Positions 33,794 through 42,938 are shown, counted from the first letter of the stretch. The stretch: DNA of 64,000 nt from Chitinophaga rhizophila (GCF_019492185.1 NZ_JAICCF010000003.1:558001-622000), one strand, 5' to 3'. Notes: generated by a model not told the origin, from the sequence alone. Made by a program: numbers and translations.

Positions 33794-36700
33794 ATGTCAG
33801 TGAATAAGACCAATGCTTCCTTGCATCAGCTTACAGGACAGGCCTGTTATATGCGCCTGCTGGAAATTTCAGACAGACAGTCACCTGTAGAGATCATACG
33901 GCAACTTCGACAATTGCTGGAACAGCTGTTCCGGCATCTTACCAGGGAAGAATCCCGCAGCTTCGGCAATCTGTTTGCCCGGATGCAGTTCTTTTTTGAT
34001 AAATACACAGTGCCAGCCGCTGTGCAGGAACAATTGACCGTTCTTCGCATCCTGACACATAAAGCTATTATTGGTACACTGAAGGCGGATGAGGAACTGG
34101 CGCTCATCTGCGTCCGTACCATGGCAGACGCGATACAGCATTTTTACCAGGAGATTATTCCCGCTACGCTGGAGACCCGGTGTAGCCCGGTAGAAGGCAA
34201 GATCCTCTCTTACGCCCCACAGCACGCCGCCACACTGATAGCCCAGGTAAAATGCCTGATCACACAGGTAGGAGTGCTGCAAAAGAAACCAGGCCATGCT
34301 CCCTACTTTATGCTGGATTGCCGCAATGACGACCTCGGCGCCTTCCAGCTGATCATCTCCGAAAGTGTTTATACCCATGCTACGCTACTGCATCAGCAGC
34401 TAAGGCCCTACGATACCATTCATGTGCTAGAATGCAGCAAAAGCGAAGCGCCGGGAATCTATGAAGCAGTCAGTATGACGCGCATCATTCTTGAACCTGA
34501 TTTGCTGATTGATATCAGCGACCTGGCTGAATGTTTCGGCAGACAAGGTGCTCACAGGCTACTTTATCTTGTAAGGAAGCTGGTACCACAAACGCCTGGT
34601 ATCGCCGCTTTCAAAGGAAATGTGGTTAACTCCCTCCTGGATAATGTGTTACGTAATCCCAGGATGGAACTACGTCAATCGTTTGTAGAAGCTGTTGCAG
34701 ATCACGTATTGCAGGCCGCCGCCTACGGCAAGGAGGAACTCAATAAAATGTTTACCGATATCCGCGGACTTCACTGGCCTAACCTGCTCCAATCATCAGC
34801 AGAAATGCACGACAGGCCGGTAAGGATAGAGCCTACGTTCTTTTCCGCTCTGTATGGATTACAGGGTCGGCTTGATATCCTTGCTGAGGATGAAAAGGAC
34901 CCTTTGAGAAAGGAGATATTCGAGTTAAAGAGTGGGCGTAGTCCGGAATATGGAGCCTGGAAAAATCATGAAATGCAGGTAGTTGGATACAACCTCCTAC
35001 TACAGTCAGCTTTTGGGAATGAGCGACGGGGCAGCTCGGCCATTCTATATTCTGCTGCCACTGATACACCGCTACGCAACGTAAGCACCACCCGCCAGGG
35101 AGAAAATGAGCTGCTGGCTCTCAGGAATGAAATCGTATCGCAACTGTTGCGACTTGCGGCCGGTGAATATGATATCCTGGATCAGATTACGGAGGAGGCA
35201 GCTGAAGGATTACCCCCTTTCAACATCGTTCACTTTACTGCCTTTCAGGAAGTATATTCAAAAGCGAGTCCGCTGCTACGTACCTACTACCAGCAATTCC
35301 TGTCATTCCTGCTGCGGGAATACCTTTTGGCCAAATGTGGCATGTATGCTGCGCCTGATAGAGAAGAAGACGCAGAAGGCTTTGCTGCTCTGTGGCTATT
35401 GCATGAACAGGAAAAGCTGGATCGGTTCAATATAATGCCCGGACTACAGTTCCGGCATTTCGACACTGATAGCAGTACGGTGGTATTTAACATGCATATA
35501 CCTGTCAATCACAACTTCCGGCCGGGAGATACTGCTATTATCTATCCACGATCTCCGGATGGATTATTCCCATTACAGCATCAGGTACTGAAGGGAAGGA
35601 TAGATGATATGTCAAAAGACCGGCTAATATTTTCACTGAATAACCGGCAGATTGGCCATGACTTCTTTGCACAGCAGGAATTATGGGCAATCGAACATGA
35701 CATTTATGAATCCAACTACTGGATAGCTGCTACTGCACTTTTCCATGTACTGGAGCCTCGCTTCGGCCGCAAAATGGAGGTACTGATGGGGCAACAGGCA
35801 CCTCAGACAGCACCTTCGGCCATTCCTGTCCCACAGATGTTCAACAACAACCAGCAGGCAATTTTGCAGGCTGCACTGGATGCACAGGATTACTATCTGA
35901 TACAGGGCCCTCCTGGTACCGGAAAAACTTCTGCATTGCTGACAGCCTTGGTAAGTGTGTTAGCCGCAACCGATACTCAAACGATCATAGTGGCATTCAC
36001 CAATAGGGCAGTAGAGGAGATATGCCGCAAACTTGATAATAGGGGAATTGCCCACCTGCGTATGGGCAGTCGCCGATCTGCCGCAGAAAACCGCTTACGT
36101 CAGTACTGCCTGGATGGAGACATAGCCGGGGCGGCGCAGTTTATCCTCCAGCAAAAGGTATTTGTAGGCACTGTAGCAACCATGGCAACGCGTCTTCACT
36201 TGCTACAGATGCTGGGGGTAAAAACAGATATTCTAATCGCAGATGAAGCCTCTCAGTTGACAGAACCTCAGTTACTGGGCTTACTAATGCCTTTCAGGAA
36301 GTTTATTCTGATCGGGGATCAGAACCAGCTGCCTCCAGTGGTAGCCCAAGACGATCTGTTCTGTCATACTCAGAATAACTTACTAAACAGAGCCGGCATT
36401 ACCGATCTGAGATGTACACTGTTTGAGCGGTTAATCAGGCGTTGTAAGGAGCAGCAATGGCATTATGCCTGGGGTATGCTCAATACCCACTTCCGTATGC
36501 ATACAGATATTGCTTCACTGATTAATCATTACTATGCGGGCCAGCTTTCAGCCGGCAGTGCTGACCAGTCTTACCCTTATGATACCAATGCCCACACAGG
36601 TACAGAAGACTGGGCCCGGATTCTCGCCAGGGGACGTACGTTATTTATACCAAGCCCACTTGAACCTACTTCCAAAATGAATCGGACGGAAGCTCACCGG

Positions 36701-37105
36701 GTAGTTTCCCTGCTACACTACTTGCGTAACCAGTACGGACAAGGTTTTACCAGGGAAACAGTGGGTGTGGTCACACCCTGGCGCACCCAGATCAGTTTAA
36801 TCAAAGAGCTGATAGGAGATGATGAGCAATTACAGGCAGTAAATATCGATACGGCAGAACGGTTTCAGGGAGCAGAAAATGATATCATCATTGTCTCGCT
36901 GGCGGTATATCATCCGGTACAACTAGGCTTATTGGAAAACCTGGGCGTATTTCACTGGGAGGATGACAGGGTAGAGGTAGACAGAAAACTGTTAGTAACC
37001 CTTTCGCGGGCACGGCATCAGGTGATTATTATGGGGTATGAACCAGTATTGCGTGCAAGCGATCATTATAAAGGACTGCTGGATAGCATCATTGTTTGTG
37101 GGTAA
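33794..37105 (+). CDS. Dna2-like nuclease-helicase (RecB/Cas4-type nuclease + SF1 UPF1-like helicase)
   Basis: 1103 aa. In the N-terminal half, LQGRLDILAED (about 355-365) and FELKSG (about 375-380), then NHEMQVVGYNLLLQ, give the G-x-x-D / E-x-K / Q-x-x-x-Y motifs of RecB/Cas4/Dna2 PD-(D/E)xK nucleases. In the C-terminal half an SF1B helicase of DNA2/UPF1 type is clear: Walker A IQGPPGTGKTSALL (about 702-715), motif II DEASQLTEPQ (about 816), motif III GDQNQLPPVV, motif V/VI VNIDTAERFQGAENDIIIVS and TLSRARHQVII. It is predicted to process DNA flaps or ends. A 4Fe-4S Cys set was not confirmed. It is monocistronic, with no defence or CRISPR genes beside it. Confidence 0.85.
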   Translation: MSVNKTNASLHQLTGQACYMRLLEISDRQSPVEIIRQLRQLLEQLFRHLTREESRSFGNLFARMQFFFDKYTVPAAVQEQLTVLRILTHKAIIGTLKADEELALICVRTMADAIQHFYQEIIPATLETRCSPVEGKILSYAPQHAATLIAQVKCLITQVGVLQKKPGHAPYFMLDCRNDDLGAFQLIISESVYTHATLLHQQLRPYDTIHVLECSKSEAPGIYEAVSMTRIILEPDLLIDISDLAECFGRQGAHRLLYLVRKLVPQTPGIAAFKGNVVNSLLDNVLRNPRMELRQSFVEAVADHVLQAAAYGKEELNKMFTDIRGLHWPNLLQSSAEMHDRPVRIEPTFFSALYGLQGRLDILAEDEKDPLRKEIFELKSGRSPEYGAWKNHEMQVVGYNLLLQSAFGNERRGSSAILYSAATDTPLRNVSTTRQGENELLALRNEIVSQLLRLAAGEYDILDQITEEAAEGLPPFNIVHFTAFQEVYSKASPLLRTYYQQFLSFLLREYLLAKCGMYAAPDREEDAEGFAALWLLHEQEKLDRFNIMPGLQFRHFDTDSSTVVFNMHIPVNHNFRPGDTAIIYPRSPDGLFPLQHQVLKGRIDDMSKDRLIFSLNNRQIGHDFFAQQELWAIEHDIYESNYWIAATALFHVLEPRFGRKMEVLMGQQAPQTAPSAIPVPQMFNNNQQAILQAALDAQDYYLIQGPPGTGKTSALLTALVSVLAATDTQTIIVAFTNRAVEEICRKLDNRGIAHLRMGSRRSAAENRLRQYCLDGDIAGAAQFILQQKVFVGTVATMATRLHLLQMLGVKTDILIADEASQLTEPQLLGLLMPFRKFILIGDQNQLPPVVAQDDLFCHTQNNLLNRAGITDLRCTLFERLIRRCKEQQWHYAWGMLNTHFRMHTDIASLINHYYAGQLSAGSADQSYPYDTNAHTGTEDWARILARGRTLFIPSPLEPTSKMNRTEAHRVVSLLHYLRNQYGQGFTRETVGVVTPWRTQISLIKELIGDDEQLQAVNIDTAERFQGAENDIIIVSLAVYHPVQLGLLENLGVFHWEDDRVEVDRKLLVTLSRARHQVIIMGYEPVLRASDHYKGLLDSIIVCG

Positions 37106-37135
37106 AGAAAAGCCACCTGTCACAAAACAGATGGC
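37104..37135 (-). terminator. Terminator for the minus-strand NUMOD4/dus genes
   Basis: GCCACCTGT/ACAGATGGC (37112-37120 with 37127-37135, one mismatch). Read on the minus strand it is followed by TTTTCTTT. It lies next to the helicase stop codon, so the two genes end back to back. Confidence 0.6.
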
Positions 37136-37180
37136 CGTATGTCAGACAACATCATATGATCATTCCTGGTAAACCAGGCT

Positions 37181-37750
37181 TTAATCCAATGTTACATGGC
37201 TCCAGTTTTCTCCGCTTTTGATACGGTAGAGCTGCATTTCACTGATATCAAACTGTTCAGCAATCTGCTTCATAGTTTTCCTACCAGGTTTTGCCAGCAG
37301 GCGTTTAATACTTTTTACTTTAGTAATGTTCAGCTTTAGCCCTTTTACCCTGTTACGCTGTTTTTCCTTATAGGCCAGCTTGGCGGGGCTAAACTGCTGG
37401 TGCGCTTCCATTTCTTCTTTGGTTGCCCATTGCAGGTTAGTGGCTTTATTGTTCTTTTTGTCGTAATCCATGTGGATCACAAATTTGTAATTACGTCCCG
37501 GCTTCTTATTAAATAACTTTGCTACTTCCCGGTGCAGGTAAAGGGACTGATAACTGTCCGCTGGCTTCACGTTTAATACCGTATAGCCTTCTACCGTCGA
37601 ACCGGACAACAACTTCCCGTCTGAAATGTCCTCATAATAGCTGATCACTCTTCCCATGTTAGATACTGCGTACTTTTTACGCAGGGCAGACTTATTTTTA
37701 ATCTGCAAGTCTTTCCAGACTTCATTTTTCAGATTTTTAATCGTGGCCAT
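37181..37750 (-). CDS. NUMOD4 / HNH-type protein with C-terminal HTH
   Basis: 189 aa. The N-terminus EVWKDLQIKNKSALRKKYAV (11-30) and SNMGRVISYYE form a NUMOD4 DNA-binding motif. FVIHMDYDKKNNKATNLQWA (about 89-108) is an HNH core (H-x-D, N-N, N-L-x-W-x-T). MKQIAEQFDISEMQLYRIKSGENW is a C-terminal HTH-like element (about 159-182, in part). This module set comes from homing endonucleases, but here it is stand-alone, is not inside an intron or intein, and lies 31 bp after the dus gene. It may be a domesticated DNA-binding or nicking protein. Confidence 0.78.
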   Translation of the reverse strand: MATIKNLKNEVWKDLQIKNKSALRKKYAVSNMGRVISYYEDISDGKLLSGSTVEGYTVLNVKPADSYQSLYLHREVAKLFNKKPGRNYKFVIHMDYDKKNNKATNLQWATKEEMEAHQQFSPAKLAYKEKQRNRVKGLKLNITKVKSIKRLLAKPGRKTMKQIAEQFDISEMQLYRIKSGENWSHVTLD

Positions 37751-37781
37751 GTGAAAGAAATTTAATAGTTGAACCTGGGGT

Positions 37782-38846
37782 TTATCCGCAAACGTTACAA
37801 TCTGCTACTTCATTCTTTGCTGGCAGTAGGTTTTGGTCAGTAAGGGGGGATGTCCTTTCAATTATGTGATCTTTGTAATGCAATGCTATCGCGTCTAACA
37901 CATCTTCTACCGCTGACAATGTACTGCAAGTTACTAATTGCTGTCTAAACTCTTTTATATGAGGTAAACCCTTCAGGTAATTGGTATAGTGCCTTCTCAT
38001 CTCCAGTATTCCCACAATGTCTCCCTTCCACTGCACAGAATGCCGCAGGTGTTTTTTACAGACTTCCACCCGTTCAAAAACAGATGGCGGCGGCAAATGT
38101 TCACCTGTTTTCATAAAATGCTTTATTTCATTAAATATCCACGGATACCCGATAGCAGCGCGTCCTATCATGATGCCATCCACTCCATACTTATTGCGGG
38201 CAGCTATTGCTTGTTCCGGGGTGCATATGTCTCCGTTACCGAATATAGGAATCTGGATACGTGGATTATTCTTCACTTTTCCTATCAGCGTCCAGTCAGC
38301 ATTTCCTTTATACATCTGGGTACGGGTACGACCATGAATCGTAAGGGCCTGTATACCTACGTCCTGCAGACGTTCAGCTACTTCCTCAATATTCTTGGTA
38401 TCATCGTCCCAGCCAAGGCGGGTTTTAACGGTTACCGGCAGCTTAGTGGCCTTTACCACGGCAGCTGTCAGTCTCACCATTTTAGGAATATCTTTCAGAA
38501 TACCAGAACCGGCACCTTTGCAGACCACCTTTTTTACCGGACAACCGTAGTTGATGTCCAGCAGGTCAGGATTGGTAGCCTCCACAATCTGGGCAGCCAT
38601 GGCCATTGGCTCTTCGTCCCCTCCGAAAATCTGAATACCTACAGGGCGTTCATAATCAAAGATATCGAGCTTCTTCCGGCTCTTTATTGCGTCACGTATA
38701 AGTCCCTCCGAAGAGATAAACTCTGTATACATCAGGTCCGCACCGTTCTCTTTACACACCGCACGAAATGGCGGGTCACTAACATCCTCCATAGGAGCAA
38801 GCAATAGCGGAAAATTGCCCAATGTTATATTTCCAATCTTTACCAT
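37782..38846 (-). CDS. tRNA-dihydrouridine synthase (DusB-like)
   Basis: 354 aa from the ATG at 38846 (MVKIGNITLGNFPLLLAPME); the frame opens at 38894. The FMN TIM barrel shows LLLAPMEDVSDPPFR, then DINYGCPVKKVVCKGAGS with the catalytic Cys, LPVTVKTRLGWDD and ALTIHGRTRTQMYKG. A C-terminal helical RNA-binding domain follows (about 260-340). It reduces specific uridines in the tRNA D loop. A -7 box TAAATTTG lies about 80 bp upstream. The downstream NUMOD4 gene is probably co-transcribed. Confidence 0.93.
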   Translation of the reverse strand: MVKIGNITLGNFPLLLAPMEDVSDPPFRAVCKENGADLMYTEFISSEGLIRDAIKSRKKLDIFDYERPVGIQIFGGDEEPMAMAAQIVEATNPDLLDINYGCPVKKVVCKGAGSGILKDIPKMVRLTAAVVKATKLPVTVKTRLGWDDDTKNIEEVAERLQDVGIQALTIHGRTRTQMYKGNADWTLIGKVKNNPRIQIPIFGNGDICTPEQAIAARNKYGVDGIMIGRAAIGYPWIFNEIKHFMKTGEHLPPPSVFERVEVCKKHLRHSVQWKGDIVGILEMRRHYTNYLKGLPHIKEFRQQLVTCSTLSAVEDVLDAIALHYKDHIIERTSPLTDQNLLPAKNEVADCNVCG

Positions 38847-38926
38847 TTTATCTATTGTGGCTGATCTGTGGCCTCCGGTAAATCCGGAAAGCAATTGTCA
38901 ACTCGATTTCACAATGTAAATTTACG

Positions 38927-38934
38927 CAAATTTA
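38927..38934 (-). promoter_or_regulatory. Candidate -7 box TAAATTTG for the dus gene
   Basis: A minus-strand match to TAnnTTTG that predicts a leader of about 74 bases. The -33 element would lie inside the start of the divergent CPBP gene and was not clear. Confidence 0.4.
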
Positions 38935-38938
38935 AACT

Positions 38939-39904
38939 ATGACAGGCCGACTGAAGCAATATCCGCCCTCTTTACAGTTTGCAGCATTTATGGCGCTATT
39001 CCTGATATGCGGGATGCTGTATTTTATTTTCCTGGTGGCTATATTCCCGCTGATAAGCGGCTACTCCCTTCTTTCTCTCCAGCAAGCGTTGACAGATGCA
39101 CAGGCTTCGTCCCAGTCTATATCCCCTAAAGTTCTCGGCTATCTGAAATTAACGCAATTTCTATATACTTTGATAGTTTATTTATTGCCTCCTGTAATTT
39201 TTGCCTGGCTAAGTTTCGATCGGCCAGCAAGCTGGCTGCGTATAGACCGTAAACTGCATTTCCTGCCCGTCATATTATCACTATTGATCATGTTGCTGGC
39301 ACTTCCGCTAGTTAGCTACATAGCAGAATGGAACCACTCCTGGCCATTCTCTCCGGCGCTCAGGGAAGCCGAAAAACAGACAGAAGCGCTTACCCGTGTG
39401 CTGCTTATCATGCCCGACGTTTCGAGTCTGCTGATAAATCTTATCATGATAGCTGTAATACCGGCCATAGCAGAAGAGTTCTTCTTCCGTGGTGTAGTAC
39501 AGCAACTGTTTATCCGGATGATGCCGAAAGTTCCCTGGCTGGCAATAGTCATAACAGCTATCTGCTTCAGCGCCATCCATATGCAATGGATGGACTTTGT
39601 GCCCCGTGTGCTCCTGGGCTTTCTGCTTGGTACCATCTATTACCTGAGTGGTAATTTATGGCTATCTATCGTTGGCCACTTCCTTAATAACGGTCTACAG
39701 GTACTGTTGGTTTACCTTTACCAGATAAAAGTCATCAAAACCGATCCGATGGAAGCAGAGGCAACTCAATGGTACCTCGCATTGGGTAGCCTGGTATTAA
39801 CCATTACCGCCGCCTGGCTGCTATACAAAAAGACTCCCCCCGCCGAACGCTCCCTTACTTCTTCACATAACTTTGAAGACAATATTGACTCAATCGGGAA
39901 GTAA
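38939..39904 (+). CDS. CPBP (Abi) family intramembrane metalloprotease
   Basis: 321 aa with about seven TM helices. The CPBP motifs are clear: AEEFFFRGVVQQLF (about 179-192, EExxxR), AIHMQWMDFVPRVLLGFLLG (about 202-221, His/F-x-x-x-H-type second motif) and WLSIVGHFLNNGLQV (about 239-253, final H-x-x-x-N). These resemble type II CAAX prenyl endopeptidases (Rce1). Roles of bacterial members vary (immunity to peptides, protein processing) and no substrate is evident. It is followed 31 bp later by the DUF2007 gene. Confidence 0.88.
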   Translation: MTGRLKQYPPSLQFAAFMALFLICGMLYFIFLVAIFPLISGYSLLSLQQALTDAQASSQSISPKVLGYLKLTQFLYTLIVYLLPPVIFAWLSFDRPASWLRIDRKLHFLPVILSLLIMLLALPLVSYIAEWNHSWPFSPALREAEKQTEALTRVLLIMPDVSSLLINLIMIAVIPAIAEEFFFRGVVQQLFIRMMPKVPWLAIVITAICFSAIHMQWMDFVPRVLLGFLLGTIYYLSGNLWLSIVGHFLNNGLQVLLVYLYQIKVIKTDPMEAEATQWYLALGSLVLTITAAWLLYKKTPPAERSLTSSHNFEDNIDSIGK

Positions 39905-39935
39905 TTTGTACTTTAGTCCTAACAAACAGATTATT

Positions 39936-40157
39936 ATGGAAAAAGACTGGGTGAAAATTTATTATACTAACCAGGCATTCCGGGCAGAAATTGTAAAAGG
40001 GATGCTGGAGGAACATGGTATCAACGTAGTTCTTGTTAATAAGCAGGACTCAGCCTACCTCATCGCATTGCCTGGTATGGCTGAATTGTTCGTACACAAT
40101 TCTCAGGAAGCGGAAGCTCGCCAGCTGCTTGCAGATAACCCGGAAAATCTGTCCTGA
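39936..40157 (+). CDS. DUF2007 small protein
   Basis: 73 aa from the ATG at 39936; the frame opens earlier, inside the CPBP gene. VKIYYTNQAFRAEIVKGMLE (about 6-25) followed by HGINVVLVNKQDS and LFVHNSQEAEARQLLA is the DUF2007 pattern, a PII-like ferredoxin fold called a putative signal-transducing domain. Function is unknown. It lies between the CPBP and cdsA genes on the same strand and is likely co-transcribed. Confidence 0.82.
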   Translation: MEKDWVKIYYTNQAFRAEIVKGMLEEHGINVVLVNKQDSAYLIALPGMAELFVHNSQEAEARQLLADNPENLS

Positions 40158-40208
40158 CACAACTGCCGGCATACCGTCTTATATCTCTAAAACAATTGTC
40201 CTTTCTGC

Positions 40209-41096
40209 ATGAAAACATTTTTCACCCGTACAGCCACTGCACTCGTTTTTGTAGCAGTTATGCTAGGCGGGATACTATATGGTCCTTTCACCTTCTTCCT
40301 GCTGTTCTTTCTGATCAACTTCTTTGCCTTACAGGAGTATTTTAAGCTGATCCGTCATATAGACCCGGATTACAACAACATTTCCGGCTGGCACAAAACA
40401 GGGCTGCTGGTAGCTAGCTGCTCCCTCATGCTGGCATTTACAGGAGAACACTTCTCCTCCACATCCAACCTCTCTCTGGGCTTTCTGGGCTGGTGGCTGA
40501 CCGTCATTTTCCTGCTAATTATGCCAATTGGAGAGATTCTCCTAAGCAAAGACTTCCAGCTGAAGAATATGGGCTATTCTGCCCTCGGACTGGCCTATAT
40601 TACACTGTCCTTTGGCTTGCTGGTTCACCTGTGCCTGAATTACAGAACGATCCAATTCACAGAAACAGCAACTGGTACCGGCCCCGGCTGGTTAATCCCT
40701 TTATTGCTGATTGCTTTCATCTGGATTAATGATACCATGGCTTATATTGTCGGTTCGCTCATTGGCAGAACACCTTTTGCGCCTGCCATTTCTCCGAAAA
40801 AAACAATCGAAGGAACTGTAGGAGGTATGATCCTGGCAGTAGCAGCCGCAGGTATATATGGCCATTTCTGGGGTGAACAATATCTGGCGCTGCAACATTG
40901 GCTCGCATTGGCAGGTATAGCTGCCATATTCGGTACCGCCGGCGATCTCATCGAATCCAAACTCAAACGTATGGCTGGCGTCAAAGATTCCGGCAGTATT
41001 ATGCCTGGACATGGCGGCTTTATGGATCGCTTCGATTCTTTGCTGCTGGCGGCTCCATTCGCCTGGTTATATGTACATTTCTTCGCAATGATTTAA
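40209..41096 (+). CDS. cdsA: Phosphatidate cytidylyltransferase
   Basis: 295 aa with about seven to eight TM helices. The CDS signature is in the C-terminal part: SPKKTIEGTVGG (about 197-208), then GDLIESKLKRMAGVKDSGSI (about 247-266) and MPGHGGFMDRFDSL. It makes CDP-diacylglycerol from phosphatidate and CTP, the entry point to phospholipid synthesis in the inner membrane. It is followed 25 bp later by psd, which acts later in the phosphatidylethanolamine branch. Confidence 0.95.
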   Translation: MKTFFTRTATALVFVAVMLGGILYGPFTFFLLFFLINFFALQEYFKLIRHIDPDYNNISGWHKTGLLVASCSLMLAFTGEHFSSTSNLSLGFLGWWLTVIFLLIMPIGEILLSKDFQLKNMGYSALGLAYITLSFGLLVHLCLNYRTIQFTETATGTGPGWLIPLLLIAFIWINDTMAYIVGSLIGRTPFAPAISPKKTIEGTVGGMILAVAAAGIYGHFWGEQYLALQHWLALAGIAAIFGTAGDLIESKLKRMAGVKDSGSIMPGHGGFMDRFDSLLLAAPFAWLYVHFFAMI

Positions 41097-41121
41097 CTTC
41101 GCATAAAATAACACAACAACA

Positions 41122-41775
41122 ATGAAGATCCATCGAGAAGGATTAGCTTCCATTTTACTGACTTTTGCTGTCCTTGCACTGATCAACGGCGCAGTTTTCT
41201 ACTTCCTGGGACATATGCCGCTGCTTTGTAGAATAGTGGCAGGTTTTTCCCTCGTATTATTCCTCTTTATCATTTCTTTCTTCCGTATTCCGAAAAGAGA
41301 CATGAAACTGGACGAATCGCTGGTCATTGCACCTTGTGACGGTAAAGTTGTGGTAATTGAAGAGACCTATGAGCCTGAGTATTTCAAAGACAAACGTCTG
41401 CAGGTATCAATCTTTATGAGCCCGGCGAATGTGCATGTGAACAGAAATCCTATTAGCGGACAGGTAAAATTATCCCAGTACCATGCAGGTAAATACCTGG
41501 TAGCATGGCACCCTAAATCTTCTACTGAAAATGAACGCCACACAGTAGTGATCGGGAACGGTAAAACTGACATCCTGGTAAGACAGATTGCAGGTGCACT
41601 TGCCCGCCGTATTGTAAACTATCTGAAACCAGGTATGCAGGTAACGCAGAATGAGGAACTGGGCTTTATTAAATTTGGCTCCAGGGTTGATATCTACCTG
41701 CCAGTAGGTACTCCTGTATCAGTTGAACTGGAACAGGTAGTACGTGGGGGTCAGACTGTGATTGCTACCATATAA
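41122..41775 (+). CDS. psd: Phosphatidylserine decarboxylase-related protein (short form)
   Basis: 217 aa. There are two N-terminal TM helices (about 8-30 and 33-52), then VIAPCDGKVVVIEETYE, VSIFMSPANVHVNRNPISG (about 111-129) and the C-terminal GFIKFGSRVDIYLP (about 184-197), where autocleavage at Gly-Ser makes the pyruvoyl cofactor. This is the short (PSD type 2-like) form common in Bacteroidota. It converts phosphatidylserine to phosphatidylethanolamine in the membrane. It is co-directional with cdsA. Confidence 0.93.
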   Translation: MKIHREGLASILLTFAVLALINGAVFYFLGHMPLLCRIVAGFSLVLFLFIISFFRIPKRDMKLDESLVIAPCDGKVVVIEETYEPEYFKDKRLQVSIFMSPANVHVNRNPISGQVKLSQYHAGKYLVAWHPKSSTENERHTVVIGNGKTDILVRQIAGALARRIVNYLKPGMQVTQNEELGFIKFGSRVDIYLPVGTPVSVELEQVVRGGQTVIATI

Positions 41776-41805
41776 TTGACTATATTTAGTAGTATAAACC
41801 CAGTC

Positions 41806-42069
41806 ATGAAGAAATTCATAATAAGCACCACAACTGTACTATTCCTTGCTGCCGCTGTATATGCTCAGGATAAGTCAAAAGAACAATCCTGCTGCAAGAA
41901 GCCTTCTAAAGAAGTTGCTGAAGCTTGTTGTAAGAAGAAAGCCGGCGCAGATAAGAAAGCGAGCGCATGCTGTAAACAGCCTTCAAAAACGGCAGCAATA
42001 CGTACTGCTACCGCTAAACCGGCAACACCAGCACAGGCTGTTCCAGCAGCCAAACCAGCAGGAAAATAA
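41806..42069 (+). CDS. Small secreted protein with three Cys-Cys pairs
   Basis: 87 aa from the ATG at 41806; the frame also opens with TTG at 41776. MKKFIISTTTVLFLAAAVYA is a signal peptide. The mature part has three repeats of the type (S/A)CCK(K/Q)(P/K), at QSCCKKPSK, EACCKKKA and SACCKQPSK, then an Ala/Pro/Thr/Lys-rich tail without Cys. Paired Cys with Lys suggests metal (Cu or Zn) binding or disulfide chemistry in the periplasm. I do not recognise a family. It lies 30 bp after psd and before a strong bidirectional terminator. Confidence 0.65.
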   Translation: MKKFIISTTTVLFLAAAVYAQDKSKEQSCCKKPSKEVAEACCKKKAGADKKASACCKQPSKTAAIRTATAKPATPAQAVPAAKPAGK

Positions 42070-42088
42070 CCATCTTACTTTTCAGCTA

Positions 42089-42135
42089 AAAGTCCCGTCT
42101 CTTTCGCCATTGGCGGCAGAGACGGGACTTTCTTA
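42089..42135. terminator. Bidirectional terminator
   Basis: A 14-bp perfect stem (42089-42102 with 42118-42131) has an inner CGCC/GGCG hairpin in the loop. It has T-rich sequence on the plus side (TTCTTATT) and A-rich sequence on the other. It separates the Cys-pair gene from the convergent HAD gene. Confidence 0.9.
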
Positions 42136-42148
42136 TTCAGCAGCTATT

Positions 42149-42847
42149 TTAGAGAATAGCTTTCAGCTCGTGCAGGCTATTAATAACGTAAGTTGGCTTA
42201 AGATTGCCGGTTACTGGTATCAGGTTGTTAAAATATACCTGGTCAATCCCTGCATTATGTGCGCCCAGAATATCTATCTCCAGGGCATCCCCGATCATTA
42301 TACTAGAATCAGCGGTCGCACCGGCTTTTGTTACAGCATAATCGAATATTTCTCTGTAAGGCTTAAGACTACCGGCTGATTCCGAGGTAATCACATGCGT
42401 AAAGAAGTGATCAATGCCCGAACTTTTCATCTTCCGGAACTGAACTTCTTCAAACCCGTTGGTAATCATATGGATAGGATAGCCCTTAGCAGCCAGGTAC
42501 TCCAGTACTTCTTTTGCGTGTGGGAAGAGGGCCGTCTGAGCAGGCAGTTCTTCCAGGAACTGTGTTCCCAATGCTTCACACAACTTTTCATCCCCTATTT
42601 TGAAGTCCAGCAGCGTCAGCCTGAATCGTTTGGTACGCAGGTCATTTCTGGTGATGTACCCCTTACGGAAGCGATCCCACAGCTTATCATTGTGTACCAT
42701 ATAGGTAGTCTGGAAATCTTTAAACGTAGGAACACCGCGTCCTTCCAGTTTATGTGTGAGATACAGTTGTTCCAGCACCAGGCCTGCGTTTGTCTCAAAG
42801 TCCCATAATGTGTGGTCCAGGTCGAAAAATATATGCTTGTATTTCAT
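42149..42847 (-). CDS. YjjG-type HAD nucleotidase
   Basis: 232 aa. HAD motif I HIFFDLDHTLWDF (about 5-17, D9/D11), motif II in MITNGFEEVQ, motif III Lys in SESAGSLKPYREIF and motif IV MIGDALEIDILGA (about 186-198) match the YjjG group, which removes phosphate from non-canonical pyrimidine nucleotides. A C1 cap (about 20-110) is present. It is cytosolic. A minus-strand -7 box lies 24 bp upstream of the start. Confidence 0.87.
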   Translation of the reverse strand: MKYKHIFFDLDHTLWDFETNAGLVLEQLYLTHKLEGRGVPTFKDFQTTYMVHNDKLWDRFRKGYITRNDLRTKRFRLTLLDFKIGDEKLCEALGTQFLEELPAQTALFPHAKEVLEYLAAKGYPIHMITNGFEEVQFRKMKSSGIDHFFTHVITSESAGSLKPYREIFDYAVTKAGATADSSIMIGDALEIDILGAHNAGIDQVYFNNLIPVTGNLKPTYVINSLHELKAIL

Positions 42848-42870
42848 TTGCTAACACTCCTTGACAGTTG

Positions 42871-42878
42871 CAAAGATA
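42871..42878 (-). promoter_or_regulatory. Candidate -7 box TATCTTTG for the YjjG-type gene
   Basis: A minus-strand TAnnTTTG match 24 bases ahead of the ATG at 42847; no -33 TTG was seen at the expected spacing. Confidence 0.45.
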
Positions 42879-42938
42879 CTCAATACGTAGGGAAGCGCAT
42901 TTTTTACTATTTTCCGTGTTCTTTAATCACCAACAGAT

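Noticed and set aside
33881..34378. 165-aa minus-strand frame inside the helicase gene
   Set aside because: Shadow of the helicase frame; no recognisable features.
37989..38807. 272-aa plus-strand frame opposite dus
   Set aside because: Antisense of a well-supported Dus gene; Tyr/His/Phe-rich composition without motifs.
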